A stretch of 64,000 bases of DNA, taken from positions 1,170,518 through 1,234,517 of the forward strand of contig NMRA01000022.1 in NCBI GenBank assembly GCA_002633005.1, read 5' to 3'. Each line of letters starts with the position of its first letter. Within the stretch, counting starts at the first letter, position 1. Below the pieces are notes generated by a model that did no database searches, was not told where the DNA came from, and saw nothing but the letters and a program-made list of their open reading frames with translations. The translations under genes and the position numbers were made by a program. This DNA is from Phoronis australis. Lineage: Eukaryota > Phoronida > Phoronidae. Shown here one piece after another: positions 38,330-49,441 of the stretch.

Positions 38330-39270
38330 TGAGCAGCTCTTCCCGGAGGGCAGTGGCGTGAAATACAAATTTCGTTAGATGAATCTGAGCAATAGGCCCG
38401 ACACATTTTTATTAACTTAACAAATATATGTTTATTTGGATCACGCCAGCACCACTCAGGTATAAATGCAGTTCTCAGAGAACTGAACTTTTTCCAACAC
38501 ATACAACTGTATGGAATGGTATTCAATATCAATTAGGTCACAGGAACAACCCACAAGATTATGCCCACCTTTCTCTATCATCAAGTTATGATTGGAGCAA
38601 CATAATTTAGCCATATCTGCTAAAAAGTTATATGGAATATCACGCAACAGATAGGATTCCATTTCAAAATCAATTTTAAATGAGGAAATGTATTAAGTTT
38701 TGAGCTATTCTCCACAGCAAAGCTTCAGTCTTGTAAAAAATCTGCATTTAACTCGCTTCTCAAAATTGACACGAAGAGATGCTTCGCAGCCAACTCCATA
38801 ACTGTTCACTACCAATCCAAAACTGTAACTTTGCAGCAAATTCCTAACAGCCTCATCCAGTGTGACAAGCTTGTCATAGACAGATTTTGGATTTCGATGT
38901 GCTGGCATTTTCAACAGTTTTAACCGCTACATGATCAGTTTAACAAACAGCTTTACATAAATTGGATACCTTCCTAGTTCTCCCAGGACAGCATGATTTG
39001 AACATTTACGTCCAACTCCCAGTAGTTGCTTACAGAATTTCATTTGAACGCGCTCCATACTAGTATATTCTTTAAATCTCCAAATCTCACTACCATAGCT
39101 AATGATTGGACATACCATTTTGTTACAAATCTCGTGTTCAATTGTCGGTGAAAGTCGTTCCCGTTTTGACTGAAGATGTTTAATTAAAAAATCACTTTCT
39201 TTGCCTGGTGAGACAAAGTTTCCAAGCTTGCGTCCAGACTAACTTATATGATGAGACGACGTCAATTTTG
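38330..39270 (-). mobile_element. 3' part of a LINE (reverse transcriptase C-terminal region), broken
   Basis: Reading the minus strand from about 39270 down, frames give SKRERLSPTIEHEICNK, then YGSEIWRFKEY, ERVQMKFCKQLLGVG and VLGELGRYPIYVKL, then NPKSVYDKLVTLDE. After further shifts come FLADMAKLCCSNHNLMIEKG and IEYHS. These are the post-polymerase domains of CR1/L2/jockey-type non-LTR elements: the thumb/connection segment with YG(C/S)E.W, the FCK.LLG helix and ELGR.P, followed by the C-terminal segment with AK..CS.H.L.IE.GRH and the zinc-like IEDEYH. At least three frameshifts and several stops separate the pieces. The catalytic reverse transcriptase core and the endonuclease are missing, consistent with 5' truncation on insertion. 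The orientation is the same as the host gene. Confidence 0.85.
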
Positions 39271-39995
39271 TCATTTCCAAAACGCCATTTTTCGTAATAT
39301 TTTCTCAGTGGTCAAACTTTTATTAGCTTAATACCATTTTTTGTATTTTAAGATTGACCCCAATCCTGACAGTATTTATGCAGAACGTTATTTTGTTGCT
39401 GTAGTTTAAAAGTTGTCTCTGCACTATCAACCATATCATCAGAGTATAACAACTTGCAAATTTGAGGTATGTTCTCATTTACGTAAAGATTCTTTTAAGT
39501 AATCAACAAACTAGCACAAATACATACTGAATAAAAATGACTATGCATACACCCTTGGTGAGTACAAATATTATTATTGAAAAAAGTTGAGACTTGATGT
39601 TGCAAGATCGTTTTGGGGAAAACGTCAGACTATAATGATAATATCTCCTTTTTTATTCCGTAGTGTTTTACGTTTTCTCAGTTGACGTGTAAATATTATA
39701 GGAATATAACGAGAAAACATGGAAATGGTCCACATGGTGAATTCCGGGTTGAACTTTATTGTATTATGTGTTTGTGAATAGGCTGGCTCTATAAATAATT
39801 AAAATAGAAAATATATAGCGAAAATTGCACTCGAGATACAGTAGTGTAAATCGCTATTAGAATGTCTCAGTTTTATACGCTTTGGAAATTGCTTATATCT
39901 CAGTAACTCACTCACTGCAGTCTATGATGCGAGTTCTCAGCTGAAGAATGAAGCAGCGACTGTATTAGACAAAACGTGAAACAGGGAGAGCTCAC

Positions 39996-40084
39996 CTTGA
40001 AACTACCGGACCGTGAGACCACTACGTCCAGCGAGCCAGACAGAACAGTGTACCAGTTTCGTCCTCTATCGCCTTGTCTGAAAA
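39996..40084 (-). CDS. Rapgef4: EPAC/RAPGEF4-like exon: first beta-strands of cyclic-nucleotide-binding domain A
   Basis: This 89-bp exon starts after ATGTGGTTTTAG and ends at AAG-GTGAGC on the minus strand, phase 1 to phase 0. The peptide IFRQGDRGRNWYTVLSGSLD corresponds closely to LFRQGD.GTNWYAVLAGSLD in the vertebrate EPAC2 CNB-A: the GD turn, the WY pair and the SGSL strand are all present. A second AG lies seven bases downstream (TTTTCAG), but only the first acceptor keeps phase with the upstream exon, whose last base A completes an isoleucine codon. It joins the 18211-18357 exon in phase 0 exactly where the EPAC2 alignment continues. The identification is firm for the EPAC family; RAPGEF3 versus RAPGEF4 is decided by the presence of this extra domain. 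Confidence 0.94.
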
Positions 40085-42416
40085 CTAAAACCACATTTGA
40101 TGCTTAATTTACGTGATAGTTGTTATTTGAAAAACCTCACGGTGTAATCGTTTAAAAACACGACTGATTTGAAACTTGGACACTACCAGGGCTTGAATGA
40201 TGTAATTTATTTGCGAAAGGAGGGCGTGAGACAGCCGACAATCAACTAGTATACATTACATTTGCAACGTCAGTTCAAGTTAGGTGTTAAAGTGTACCCC
40301 CGAAGTATAGTTTAACTCCGGGATTAGGATTTATTACCGGTGTTAAACTTTTAAATATCAGCCACCATGGCAGTTCCACGTTGGCGTTAAAAATGGTGCA
40401 ACAAATTGGTGTTTCATGCTGAGAACGAACCGAAAATTCTAGTAATAGCCTACATGTACATGTACATCAACGAAAGGCAGGGTTATGGTTGTGGCTTTGG
40501 TCACTGCAAAATGTTGGTGATATTGGTGCCTTTTTGAAAAAAAATTACACAGAGGGTTAAAGAATTTGCCTTCCAAGAACGTGGTTATAAAGTAAGAAAT
40601 AGTAGAAAGCATACTACTTTATGCCGGGTTGCATTGGACCTTATATATTACTCCGTATCTGAAAGTTATACAATGTGGTGAGATCCACAGGTATTTAACT
40701 ATAATACATGTATGTTGTTCCTCTCATACTCTTGAAATCGAGGTGGCGCGAGGAAGAGTAGGTAAAAATTTGAGGCTGTGCAAATATTGCAAGAAATTCT
40801 ATTTGTATGAAATTGAAGACGAATTTCCTTTCTTAACAATATGCTTTATCTATGGTCATTTGAGGATCCAAATCATTGCACAACTCTCACAATGCGATAT
40901 CTTTTTTAAATTACATAAGAAACGTTTCAAGTACCTTCTTGGTTAATCTGTCAAAATTTATAAAGAAAGCTTTTCTCATAAGAGCTAGTGTTTAAATGCT
41001 TCAGTATTGCAATTGCTAGATATTCATTTTTAAACATCCGTGTGTATACTTGGTATGTACTATAGGGTAGTGGCTTTTTATGTATGTACAAAGAATAAAA
41101 GCTTTGAGAACATTATTTCCCTCGGGTTGTAAATGGTGGGTTACACAACACTTCGATTCAGTAATCCTAACTGAACATTGCGATAACCCCGAACTTGAAG
41201 TGTTCCGTTTTGACATGTACCTCCAGGGGGTAGTTGGGAAATTGTTGACAAGATCTTAATTAAATACAACGTTTTGTGATTATAAAACTGACATGTGTCG
41301 GTTTATCAGAAACAAACGGCATCAAATTTCAATTCTTAATTGCATACTTACGCGCAATTCAAAGCTAATAAAGACAGAAGAAAATACTAATTTTCTTCTG
41401 CTTGGCTTAGAGTTACACTGCCGTTGCACCAGTTGTTACCAGTTGTTAGTGTTAATACCGTGGTGTAACACGCCAAACTTTATACGAAATCATTACAAGA
41501 TCTGTGTTAGTACAAAACTTAAGAACGGAAGTCGGTTTAGCGTCATAACATGGGCGGCGCACCATAGGGGGCTGGGGGCTTGCACCAGAGTAACATCGCG
41601 GCTGTGAAATAATAGCGGTCTCACACTGACTGTGCATGTACCGATATTACATGAAACTTGAAGTAACCCATGCATGTAACTTATACACGCAGGAAGAAAA
41701 CATAGACTTTCTTCGGTAACTTGTTATTACTGGCACACGCTTCGTGATCATTAGCCGAAAAAGTCTGGCTATGTCCCGTTATTTCAATTCGAATGCATTT
41801 TCTAAAAAAATTGATGTGGAGTGGTTTTTGCCTCCTCATAGTACGGTCGTACCACATTTGATCAAAGTTTTAGTGATCTGATAAACAGTTTCCGTGTACA
41901 CAAGATATGTCCGCTTGTTTTTAAGTCACGTGATCGTGATTTCCTAAAATACGCTATTAACGGGAATCACTGTGAATTCCCCAGACCTAACAGTTTTTTC
42001 GCATGAAACTCGGAAATTGTGTTTATTCATTCCAATGGTTATGCTTTTCGTTTCGCTTTTGCGGTTTTTTAATACGAAAATTTGGGATTTAAAAACAAAG
42101 ACTAACGTTCCATGAAAAAATAGCAGTGTTAGACAGCCGAGTTCGCTATATAAAAGACCTAAAAATTGTAAACGTTTTTGTAGCTAATGGAAACAATCAA
42201 CGGAATTTGTGAATTCTGTGCGAATTATCTTACGTCTGTGGAAGTTGAGAGGACCTCCGTGAACAGATCACGTCCAGGAAAATGCTCGGACATCACGTGC
42301 CCGAATTTTGAGAATCAGTTTTCTCCATTGAATAACGAGGATCAAACTGGTTCTCAAAATACGGGCTCGTTATATCCCATGACTATTGCCTACGTCCCGT
42401 GCGAACGACAACTCAC
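40085..42416 (-). other. EPAC-like intron, 2.3 kb
   Basis: The intron is bounded by an A-GTGAGT donor and a GGTTTTAG acceptor. It contains a copy of the CATGGGCGGCGC short element at 41549-41575 and otherwise nothing that I recognise. Confidence 0.85.
41549..41575 (+). mobile_element. Short inverted-repeat element (CATGGGCGGCGC family), single end, copy 2
   Basis: CATGGGCGGCGCACCATA and the following G-run match one end of the copies at 27067 (inverted) and 58471. I could not find the partner inverted end nearby, so this looks like a truncated or solo end. Confidence 0.5.
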
Positions 42417-42559
42417 TGATGACTCCTTTTTCCAGGTCTTCGTAATAACCATAGCTGCAGATCTGTCGCAGAAGACTAGGGTGGTACTTATCAAACGCCA
42501 CTGTGTCCTTTATTTGAGAAAAAATAGCATCCACTTCGTCGACTGTTCGTTCTGAAGGC
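42417..42559 (-). CDS. Rapgef4: EPAC/RAPGEF4-like exon: helical N-terminus of cyclic-nucleotide-binding domain A
   Basis: This 143-bp exon (47 codons plus split codons, phase 2 to phase 1) follows a T-rich acceptor (CATTTTTTTCAG) and ends at ATCA-GTGAGT. It encodes PSERTVDEVDAIF, then AFDKYHPSLLRQIC and YGYYEDLEKGVI. These align in order with RPLERSSEDVDIIF, AFEKFHPNLLRQIC and GYYENLEKG of vertebrate EPAC2, covering the helical bundle before the beta-barrel. The last codon is split: A here plus TT from the next exon gives isoleucine, followed directly by FRQGD. The 123-codon plus-strand frame over the same bases is an antisense shadow. Confidence 0.93.
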
Positions 42560-43069
42560 CTGAAAAAAATGAATCGCCGTCCATGAAACTACATTTTGTC
42601 CTGACTATAATAAGTTACGGAGTTAAATCTACAAGAATAAGCACATTGCAAAGGCTATATTAATTGAACATTAAAGGAGAATGCCACCCGATTTAACTTA
42701 GTCTTTTTTGCCGTGTTAATCGGTCTATATCCACATCGCCTCGCATGCGGTCGACCTTACCTTGCCAAGAGGTGTCGCGTTAACCTGTGAGGAAGGTGAG
42801 AAACGACGCTAGCGCCGTCAGTGGTTCATATGCAGAGTGAATGCCGCTATGTTGCGGTGCATTGTTCCCGCATGTCCGAACCAAGCAGCTGCGAGGAAAG
42901 CGGGTATATCGTATTTTTACTTCCTCGAGAGACCCAAATGCTTAAGAAGTGGCTCATGGTAGTGAGGAATGAAATGTACGCTGTAAATAGCAAGTATAAG
43001 GCCGTGAAACATCTCCGTGTCCGTGGCATGCAGACTTCTACAGTGCCTCAGTGACGAATGCCAGCTTAC
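42560..43069 (-). other. EPAC-like intron, 510 bp
   Basis: Lies between a TTTG-GTAAGC donor and the CATTTTTTTCAG acceptor, with no other feature seen. Confidence 0.7.
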
Positions 43070-43212
43070 CAAATAACTCCATGTTCCGTTGTCTGAGCTT
43101 GTTCACGGCGCCTCTTTAGTATTTCTTCATCACTGTATTCCTGTTCGAATTGATAGCCTGTAAAACTTAACAACCCACCAGCGAAGTCGGGAGTGATGAG
43201 CTCTAGCTCGTC
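43070..43212 (-). CDS. Rapgef4: Probable upstream exon of the EPAC-like gene, novel N-terminal extension
   Basis: On the minus strand the open stretch encodes GYQFEQEYSDEEILKRRREQ, then AQTTEHGVI and TG, ending at a GTAAGC donor. The two leftover bases plus G from the exon at 42559 make TGG, giving HGVIWPSERTVDEV with no frame break. Two acceptors are possible. GTTTTACAG at 43157/43158 gives an 88-bp exon entered in phase 1. CGACTTAG at 43212/43213 gives a 143-bp exon entered in phase 0 that adds ELITPDFAGGLLSFT. The first acceptor has the better pyrimidine tract; the longer peptide looks coding. The mammalian EPAC2 N-terminus is short here and does not contain an EEILKRRREQ-like segment that I recall, so the extension may be lineage-specific or belong to an alternative isoform. 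Confidence 0.65.
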
Positions 43213-43737
43213 CTAAGTCGGGATTGCGAGTTGCCATGTTGGCGTTTAGTACTGAGCGTTCTGTTTCAAAATGCCTTCTCACACTAACCAACTGAAACAA
43301 AGTCTGTCTCATTAGAAGCAATTTATGCCTTTAGAGTGTTTGTGAGTGCAAATGATTTGAGAAGCCAGCAATGAATAAATGACTGCGTTACCGGTTTTAG
43401 GTGCACTAAAACTAGTTGACGGGACACCGAGGCCGTGTGAGCTCATGCTAAACAACTCGATTTCCATCCCACGGCTAGGTGTTAGGGAAATCTTTATTTA
43501 CGTTTACATTACTCAAATAATGATTGTCAACTTCTGCCCAGACTGTGCTGTGGCCAAAGCGGAACCCGAGTGAATTCGCGGCCCCCGACGAGTAAGTAGA
43601 TTTGCAGTTTCGTGGCTAATTCACCAACATAATCACGTGCACATTACTTTGGCTCACTAGTATAGTATTTTCTTGACTCGAAGTTCAGTTTCCACTGAAC
43701 TTTGGCTGGTTTATGTTCGTAATGTCTGATCACTAGT

Positions 43738-43830
43738 TTCCGAGCCACTGGCCGGGATAACAATGAAGTCAATCCGGCCGGCCGCGACGGGCTTGATTGG
43801 GCTCCGAGCCACTAGCCAGGATAACAAGCG
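43738..43830 (+). repeat. Two direct copies of a 25-bp unit
   Basis: CCGAGCCACTGGCCGGGATA and CCGAGCCACTAGCCAGGATA, each continuing ACAA, occur about 64 bp apart at roughly 43740 and 43803, separated by a GC-rich spacer containing GGCCGGCCGCG. Confidence 0.7.
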
Positions 43831-45244
43831 TTTTGTGTTTAGAACTCAAAAAATCATTAGTCTAAAGAACACAGATCTAGATTCTTCTGTCTGTATCTCA
43901 CGGAAAATACTTCGAAATTATCTCCGAACAGACCCCAAACTCCTGTTACGGACCTTATTGGCCTGCCGAACTATGTAGGCTACGGTGTGTCCAAATAACA
44001 ATAAATCCGTAAGAGCGAAATAAAACAACACGTTTTTATAAGAACTCGGTGTATTTTTAAGGGTTTTACATCGAAGTTTGATGATTTATTGGTGTTAAAC
44101 GATGACTTCAAGCGATAAGCTGACACCAGTAACCCGTGTTGTGAACTGCTGAACAGACTGCGTGTGAAACCGATGACGTCATTGGATAATTTCAACACCT
44201 CCGTCTGCCGTCAGGTGTCAGGTAACGCAACCGTACGTTACGTTATGGAGTAGAACTACTCGATCTAAATTGATACAAATTAGATTGTTTTTTGGGTGAC
44301 ATGCTCCTTTAATTATATTTCAATTGATATATACTGCATACATTAATTTCATCTCATACGCGTTGAACCTGTCGAGTGCAATACGGCCATGTAATAATGT
44401 TTTCCGTATTCACATGTCACACTACAGTACTTCAACAGTGACCTCTGACATGAAAACTTGGAAAGGTATGTCAATATCGACGAGACGTCGTTAGCCACTG
44501 CGATCATCAAAATTTCCGAGTATAGTTTAAAGTAATACAGTTGCAGCAGTATTAATAACATTCGACAAGCAACCAGGCCCAAGACGTAGTATCTGGTACA
44601 AAACTTTTAATTATATGACAGTTCTGTCTAAGTTTTCAGTTGCTAAATATTATATCGTCTGCAACTCAGGCGCCAATTCCTCAGTAATTACAATATCAAT
44701 TAATGTTGTTATTTAACTATTTTCAGGAGATCTTACAAGTTCAATACACAGTGACCGATGTTTTCGTCTTTGTCATCTCTTTTCAAGTAATAAATCGTTA
44801 CTTTTGAAACTGTTTCTTTTACTAGAGTAAACTTGCACCCTACCGCGCAAGTACAAACATGTACATTGTACATTGTAGGATGTGATCCTCGACTTGAACA
44901 GTCTGAGTGAAGTATTCAAAAAATCTGCCGAAAAGAGTTAGAAACTCAGGAATTCGAAACGTGTGGGATATTACAAAACGTAGATAGTAATATCCCACCC
45001 GATGTGCTACAGTACTAATATGCTTTACTGGTTCTAAAAATTATCATAGATGTACTATCACAAAATGAGAATGTCATATGCTACAAACATTAAGTTGATG
45101 GGAATTTATCAAAAAATGTGTTTCGACATATTTCCGCAGCTTGAAACACACAAATAAGCTTAATGTTTAAAATTAGTTCCTCGTCGCAGTAGAGACACTT
45201 GTTATCATCTAGGATTGTTCATCCAAGAACAACCCTGCCCATGT

Positions 45245-45691
45245 GGCACATACTTAGCCACAACACCACGTTCCTTAAAATTTCTCTTTTTATCACTCCG
45301 GCTGGTCTGCTCACTCAGCTTGTCCGGAACTTGCATTGCAGGTTGTTATAGCCCAGTTGGCTGTTTGGTTATGATATTTGCCCATTTGGCAGTTTGTACC
45401 CACTTGGTACTTGTTATTGAATTTGCCGCTTTGCTCGACCCAGTTGGTAGGCAATCGGCCAATACCCATTTGGTATCATGTATCCATTTGGTACTGTGCT
45501 AACCTGTGCCACTTAGTATCCGATACTCAATTACACTTTGGGTATCGGAAATGTGTGTGTTATCTCTTGTAATTAAGGAACCCATCTGGTTCCTTCTGTG
45601 AAATATTTATTTGTAGAGCTCTGAGCCTGAAATTCCCAATACAACTTAAAATATTTATTATTCTTGTTGTTTTATTTGTTCCCAATGATGA
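45245..45691 (+). repeat. Direct duplication, copy A (447 bp)
   Basis: Near-identical to 46147-46612 from GGCACATAC through CCCAAT.ATGA. Inside, a short motif close to CCCATTTGGTAC occurs several times. Two stems follow: TCCGATAC pairing with GTATCGGA, and AAGGAACC (from 45575) pairing with GGTTCCTT across a 5-nt loop. Both stems are preserved in copy B. The open frames are rich in WY/HLV periods caused by the motif and are not convincing proteins. Confidence 0.9.
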
Positions 45692-46146
45692 GATTTATGG
45701 CACTCTGACATAAATCCTATTATTTGGGCAAATACCATTATAGAGCCCTTCCTGCTTCATATCCCAACTCCTGGTTAGTTCTTACCAAGACCGATGGTTG
45801 CGCTGTTTGTTCTTTCTCTCCAGCTTCCTGTTGGCCTAGCCTCAACCAACAGTACATTCACTCGTAAGTTTTCCTAATTAGACAAGTTTATACCTCTCCC
45901 GCCCTCCCTAACCGGGGTACCACAAAATTTCACGTCAACCGTTTTCAACCTTTCCCACGCTCCATCCCTTTTGCCGAACTAAATCTGATGTTGGTTATTG
46001 TTGTTTTTACAGCCACTGCTGTTACCTTCTTCAAGCCCGGAGCGTGTTACCGTCAGGCAAGAAACGACGTCATTGGCTAGCGACCAGACCTGTACTGGAG
46101 CATCCATTACTGCAGCTTGCTTCTCTCCACCCCGGTCACAGCTCTC

Positions 46147-46612
46147 GGCACATACTGAGCCACGACACCACGTTCCTTGCAATTTCTCTTTTTATCACTC
46201 CGGCTGGTCTGCTCACTCAGCTTGTCCGGAACCTGCATTACAGGTTGTTATAGCCCAGTTGGCTGTTTGGTGTACCCACTTGGTACTTTATATGATATTT
46301 GCCCATTTGGCAGTTTGTACCCACTTGGTACTTGTTATTGAATTTGCCGCTTTGTTCGACCCAGTTGGTAGGCAGTCGGCCAATACTCATTTGGTGTTAT
46401 GTACCCATTTGGTACTATGCTAACCTGTGCCACTTAGTATCCGATACTCAATTACACTTCGGGTATCGGAAATGTGTGTGTTATCTCTTGTAATTAAGGA
46501 ACCCATCTGGTTCCTTCTGTGAAATATTTATTTGTAGAGATGTGACCCTGAAATTCCCAATACAACTTAAAATATTTGTTATTCTTGTGGTTTTATTTGC
46601 CCCCAATAATGA
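46147..46612 (+). repeat. Direct duplication, copy B (466 bp)
   Basis: Differs from copy A by scattered substitutions and by one extra motif-containing insertion of about 20 bases (GTACCCACTTGGTACTTTA) after GGCTGTTTGGT. The copies are spaced about 900 bp apart with a 455-bp unrelated interior, so the arrangement resembles either a segmental tandem duplication or a very small element with long direct repeats. The expected LTR ends (TG..CA), primer-binding site and polypurine tract are not evident. Confidence 0.9.
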
Positions 46613-47335
46613 ACTCTTAATTCTGTTTTGATTCCGTTATATGGAGACAATATTTCAACGTTCTGATATTGCGTTCTAAAGAGGCAAAATCAAAACATAC
46701 ATGTGGCTTACAACTCCTTGTCATCTTAGTGACAATTTCTCAAAGTTGTATGGTTTCGTTATTTAATTGTTAACAATGGTATCATTTTCTCAGGCAGCAA
46801 AAACTTTCTGACTATTATTAACATAAAATAGAAATTATTACATCCTAAGTTCCTAGAATTGCTCACAAGAGAGTAATCTGGTTTCTGGTTGCTAAGGAGA
46901 TAATTTACAAAGATTAAAAACTAACAGTAAACACATTTTCCACCAGGCGTTAATTTTGTAATGCCAAAAATATGTTCTTCTACTGCACATAATTGTGCAA
47001 TTTGCTTAAAGGCTAAAATACCTTGTTGATGATGATGTTAATGACAGTGACGGAAATAATGAAGACAAAGAAACGGTACAGATGATGATAATCGTGTCCA
47101 CTTGTAGACGCCTTTGCACATTTTCACTTAAATGTGATGGCGTGATCGTACAAAATTAAGGTGGTGAAAATTAAGTTCTGAATATGAAAACATCGATTGA
47201 AAACAGTCTGCTTTCCTGGGCAACGGAAGTTTGACAGAATTTGTTCAATTGTCTTATTTACGTTAGAGGCTGCAATGGACCGGTCTAATTAATAATCTAT
47301 ACTTGATGAACTGAATGAATTACATGAGCACTTAC

Positions 47336-47407
47336 TATAGGTAACAGTAATAGCGATTGAACTGTTCGAGTCATCAGACGAGACGTTTAACAAAACGCAT
47401 TCACAAC
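47336..47407 (-). other. Splice-like open segment, doubtful exon
   Basis: A 72-bp minus-strand stretch lies between TTTGTAAAG and a strong donor (TATA-GTAAGTGC), phase 1 to 1, with peptide NVSSDDSNSSIAITVTY. Both boundary motifs (ACATTTGTAAAGG and TAGTAAGTGCTCA) recur around 57000-57035 with most of the interior missing. This points to a shared repeat rather than a gene exon. Confidence 0.12.
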
Positions 47408-47760
47408 CTTTACAAATGTGAAAATATAGCATCGTAAAAGATTTTTGCAAATCAAAGTATGTATTGGCAGATACTAACGTCAACATTTTGTTCGATCATC
47501 AAGTAACAATTGACAGGAGAAAAACGCATAGAATTTCCCTTTTGTATATTGAACTTCGAAAGTCGTGGTTAACACTTTAATTTGATTTTGTTTCAATTAC
47601 CATTTGCTTTAGAACATAGTGTTAATGATTGATGGACGACACGTTGTCGCGTTCAAGTTAAAAATCAAGCATGTCACGCTAGCCAGTCTCATTGCTTATA
47701 AATTAGGAGTCTCGGCTCATGGCATTTGCAATGAATGGCTGTTCAAAAGTGAGAAATGGA

Positions 47761-48265
47761 TTTTTGATATATGTCATTCATTACATCATTCAATGTTTTG
47801 ATATACGTATGCCTTAACAGCTTTTGATGATTTTGATAATTGTCAGTCATTATATCAGTTGATGTTTTTGATATCCGTCAGGCATCACATCATTCGATGA
47901 TTTTGACATTTGTCAGGCATTACAGCATTCGATGTTTCTGATATACATGTATGTCAGTCATTACAGCATTCAATGATTTTGACATTTGTCAGTCATTAAA
48001 ACATACTATATTTTTGATATTTGTCAGGCATTACAGCATTCGATGTTTATGACATTTGTCAGTCAGTACAACATTCGATGATTTTGATATTTGTCAGTCA
48101 TCACAGCATTCGATGAATTTGACATTTGTCAGTCATTACAACATACGATATTTTGGCATTTGTCAGTCATTACAGCAGTCGATGTTAATGACATTTGTCA
48201 GTCATGACAGCATTCGATGATTTTGATATTTGTCAGTCATTACAGCAGTTTATGTTTTAGTATAC
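47761..48265 (+). repeat. Minisatellite, unit of about 34-35 bp
   Basis: About fourteen imperfect copies of a unit like TTTGACATTTGTCAGTCATT followed by ACAGCATTCGATGA. Copies alternate between GATATTTGTC and GACATTTGTC, and variant units with GATATACATG occur toward the left end, suggesting older, more diverged repeats there. Confidence 0.95.
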
Positions 48266-49441
48266 CTTCGTCGCTTATTACTTGTGCATTCTAAATCTTA
48301 AGTGTTCACAGGACACGTGAGTAGAGTTAAGTGAATGATTGCTTCCATTTCAAGCGGGAATTATCGGTGTACATTAAGACCAGCTAAGTGCTAGTGGTTT
48401 GACGTCAGATGAGTTCCTTTCAGATCAGCTTTCTCTAAGAACTTCACTCTCATGAACAGAAGTATTCTTCGAAACATAAAGACTGTACGCTACTCGAAAC
48501 AAAGAAAAACAAAAGCAGGAAGTGAAACATAACAGAACGATGCGTGTTACACGACTTATCCTTGTAAGCCAGTTCGTTATGCATTTAAACCTCTGGCCTT
48601 GAGGAACAATTGCGAAATTCACCTTACAAATAACAGTATACTGTTCAAAGAGTAACAGATAACATTTACCAATTGGCATTATAATCACTCCTTATCACAA
48701 TAGTAAAAGAGGATAGCGTCACGGATATGACGTTACCAAAAGGGTAATTTAACAGAAAATTTGTTTAACCTAAACGTCTTTATTTTACGTATTAACTTCT
48801 TGCTTCAGTCCATAGGCTGTTAAAAAACAATCTTAATACAATACACATTTTGGCAAAACATTTTTCCTCTCCAGGTTCTCTCAAGTTCTGTCAAAATAAA
48901 CAAAAACTTGCCATAAATTTTAAGTTTTATTTTTTTTGTCAACCAGGAACGGCTTTTTTTGGTAATGAACTCGTTTGATGATATAAAACCTCAAAAAGAA
49001 GCCGAAAGAGTTTCCAATGTCCCTCGCATGTCTTCCCCAGAGTCATTCTGTTTTGACAGTTATGATTGAGAAAGGTGCTGTTTCAATCCAACATTTGCTT
49101 CGGATGGTCTCGTGTTTCCTGGCACCAAAATTCCCTACCCTGACCTGAGAAATTCTCGGTACTTGCGTGATAAATAATCGGTTGCGGTCTGCTACATTAT
49201 AGGTCCTGGCGTGATAAATTCTGATTTTGAGTTGATTTTTAATGTTTGAATAGAAAATGCTAAGTAATGTGTCCTGGATTTGTTTTCGCTTTGGCTGTCC
49301 ATAAGCGAAATGTAGGTGAGATAGAGGTTGTCAACAAGGTATCCACGCCTTTTAAATACACTGGAATATTAACAAAGTACTCTCAAACATACTTATTATT
49401 TGTTTTAATGAAGGAAAGATAAAGTTAACACGTAAACAATA

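Larger units (their letters stand above)
18358..39995 (-). other. EPAC-like intron of 21.6 kb, filled with old transposons
   Basis: The flanking exons join in frame and without a gap against EPAC2, so no coding exon of this gene is needed here. Inside are the element with long terminal inverted repeats at 20205-21056, the decayed transposon at 23618-25092, coding-like debris at 25187-25634, an N gap, hairpins at 27401 and 30922, a GAT tract and a minus-strand LINE 3' part. Stretches 28.5-38.3 kb and 21.1-23.6 kb hold nothing that I can name beyond short palindromes. Confidence 0.75.

Noticed and set aside
42187-42555. 122-codon plus-strand frame
   Set aside because: Antisense shadow of the EPAC exon at 42417-42559, which is supported by homology and phase.
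42821-43054. 77-codon plus-strand frame
   Set aside because: Lies in the intron and flank of the minus-strand gene and shows no motif.
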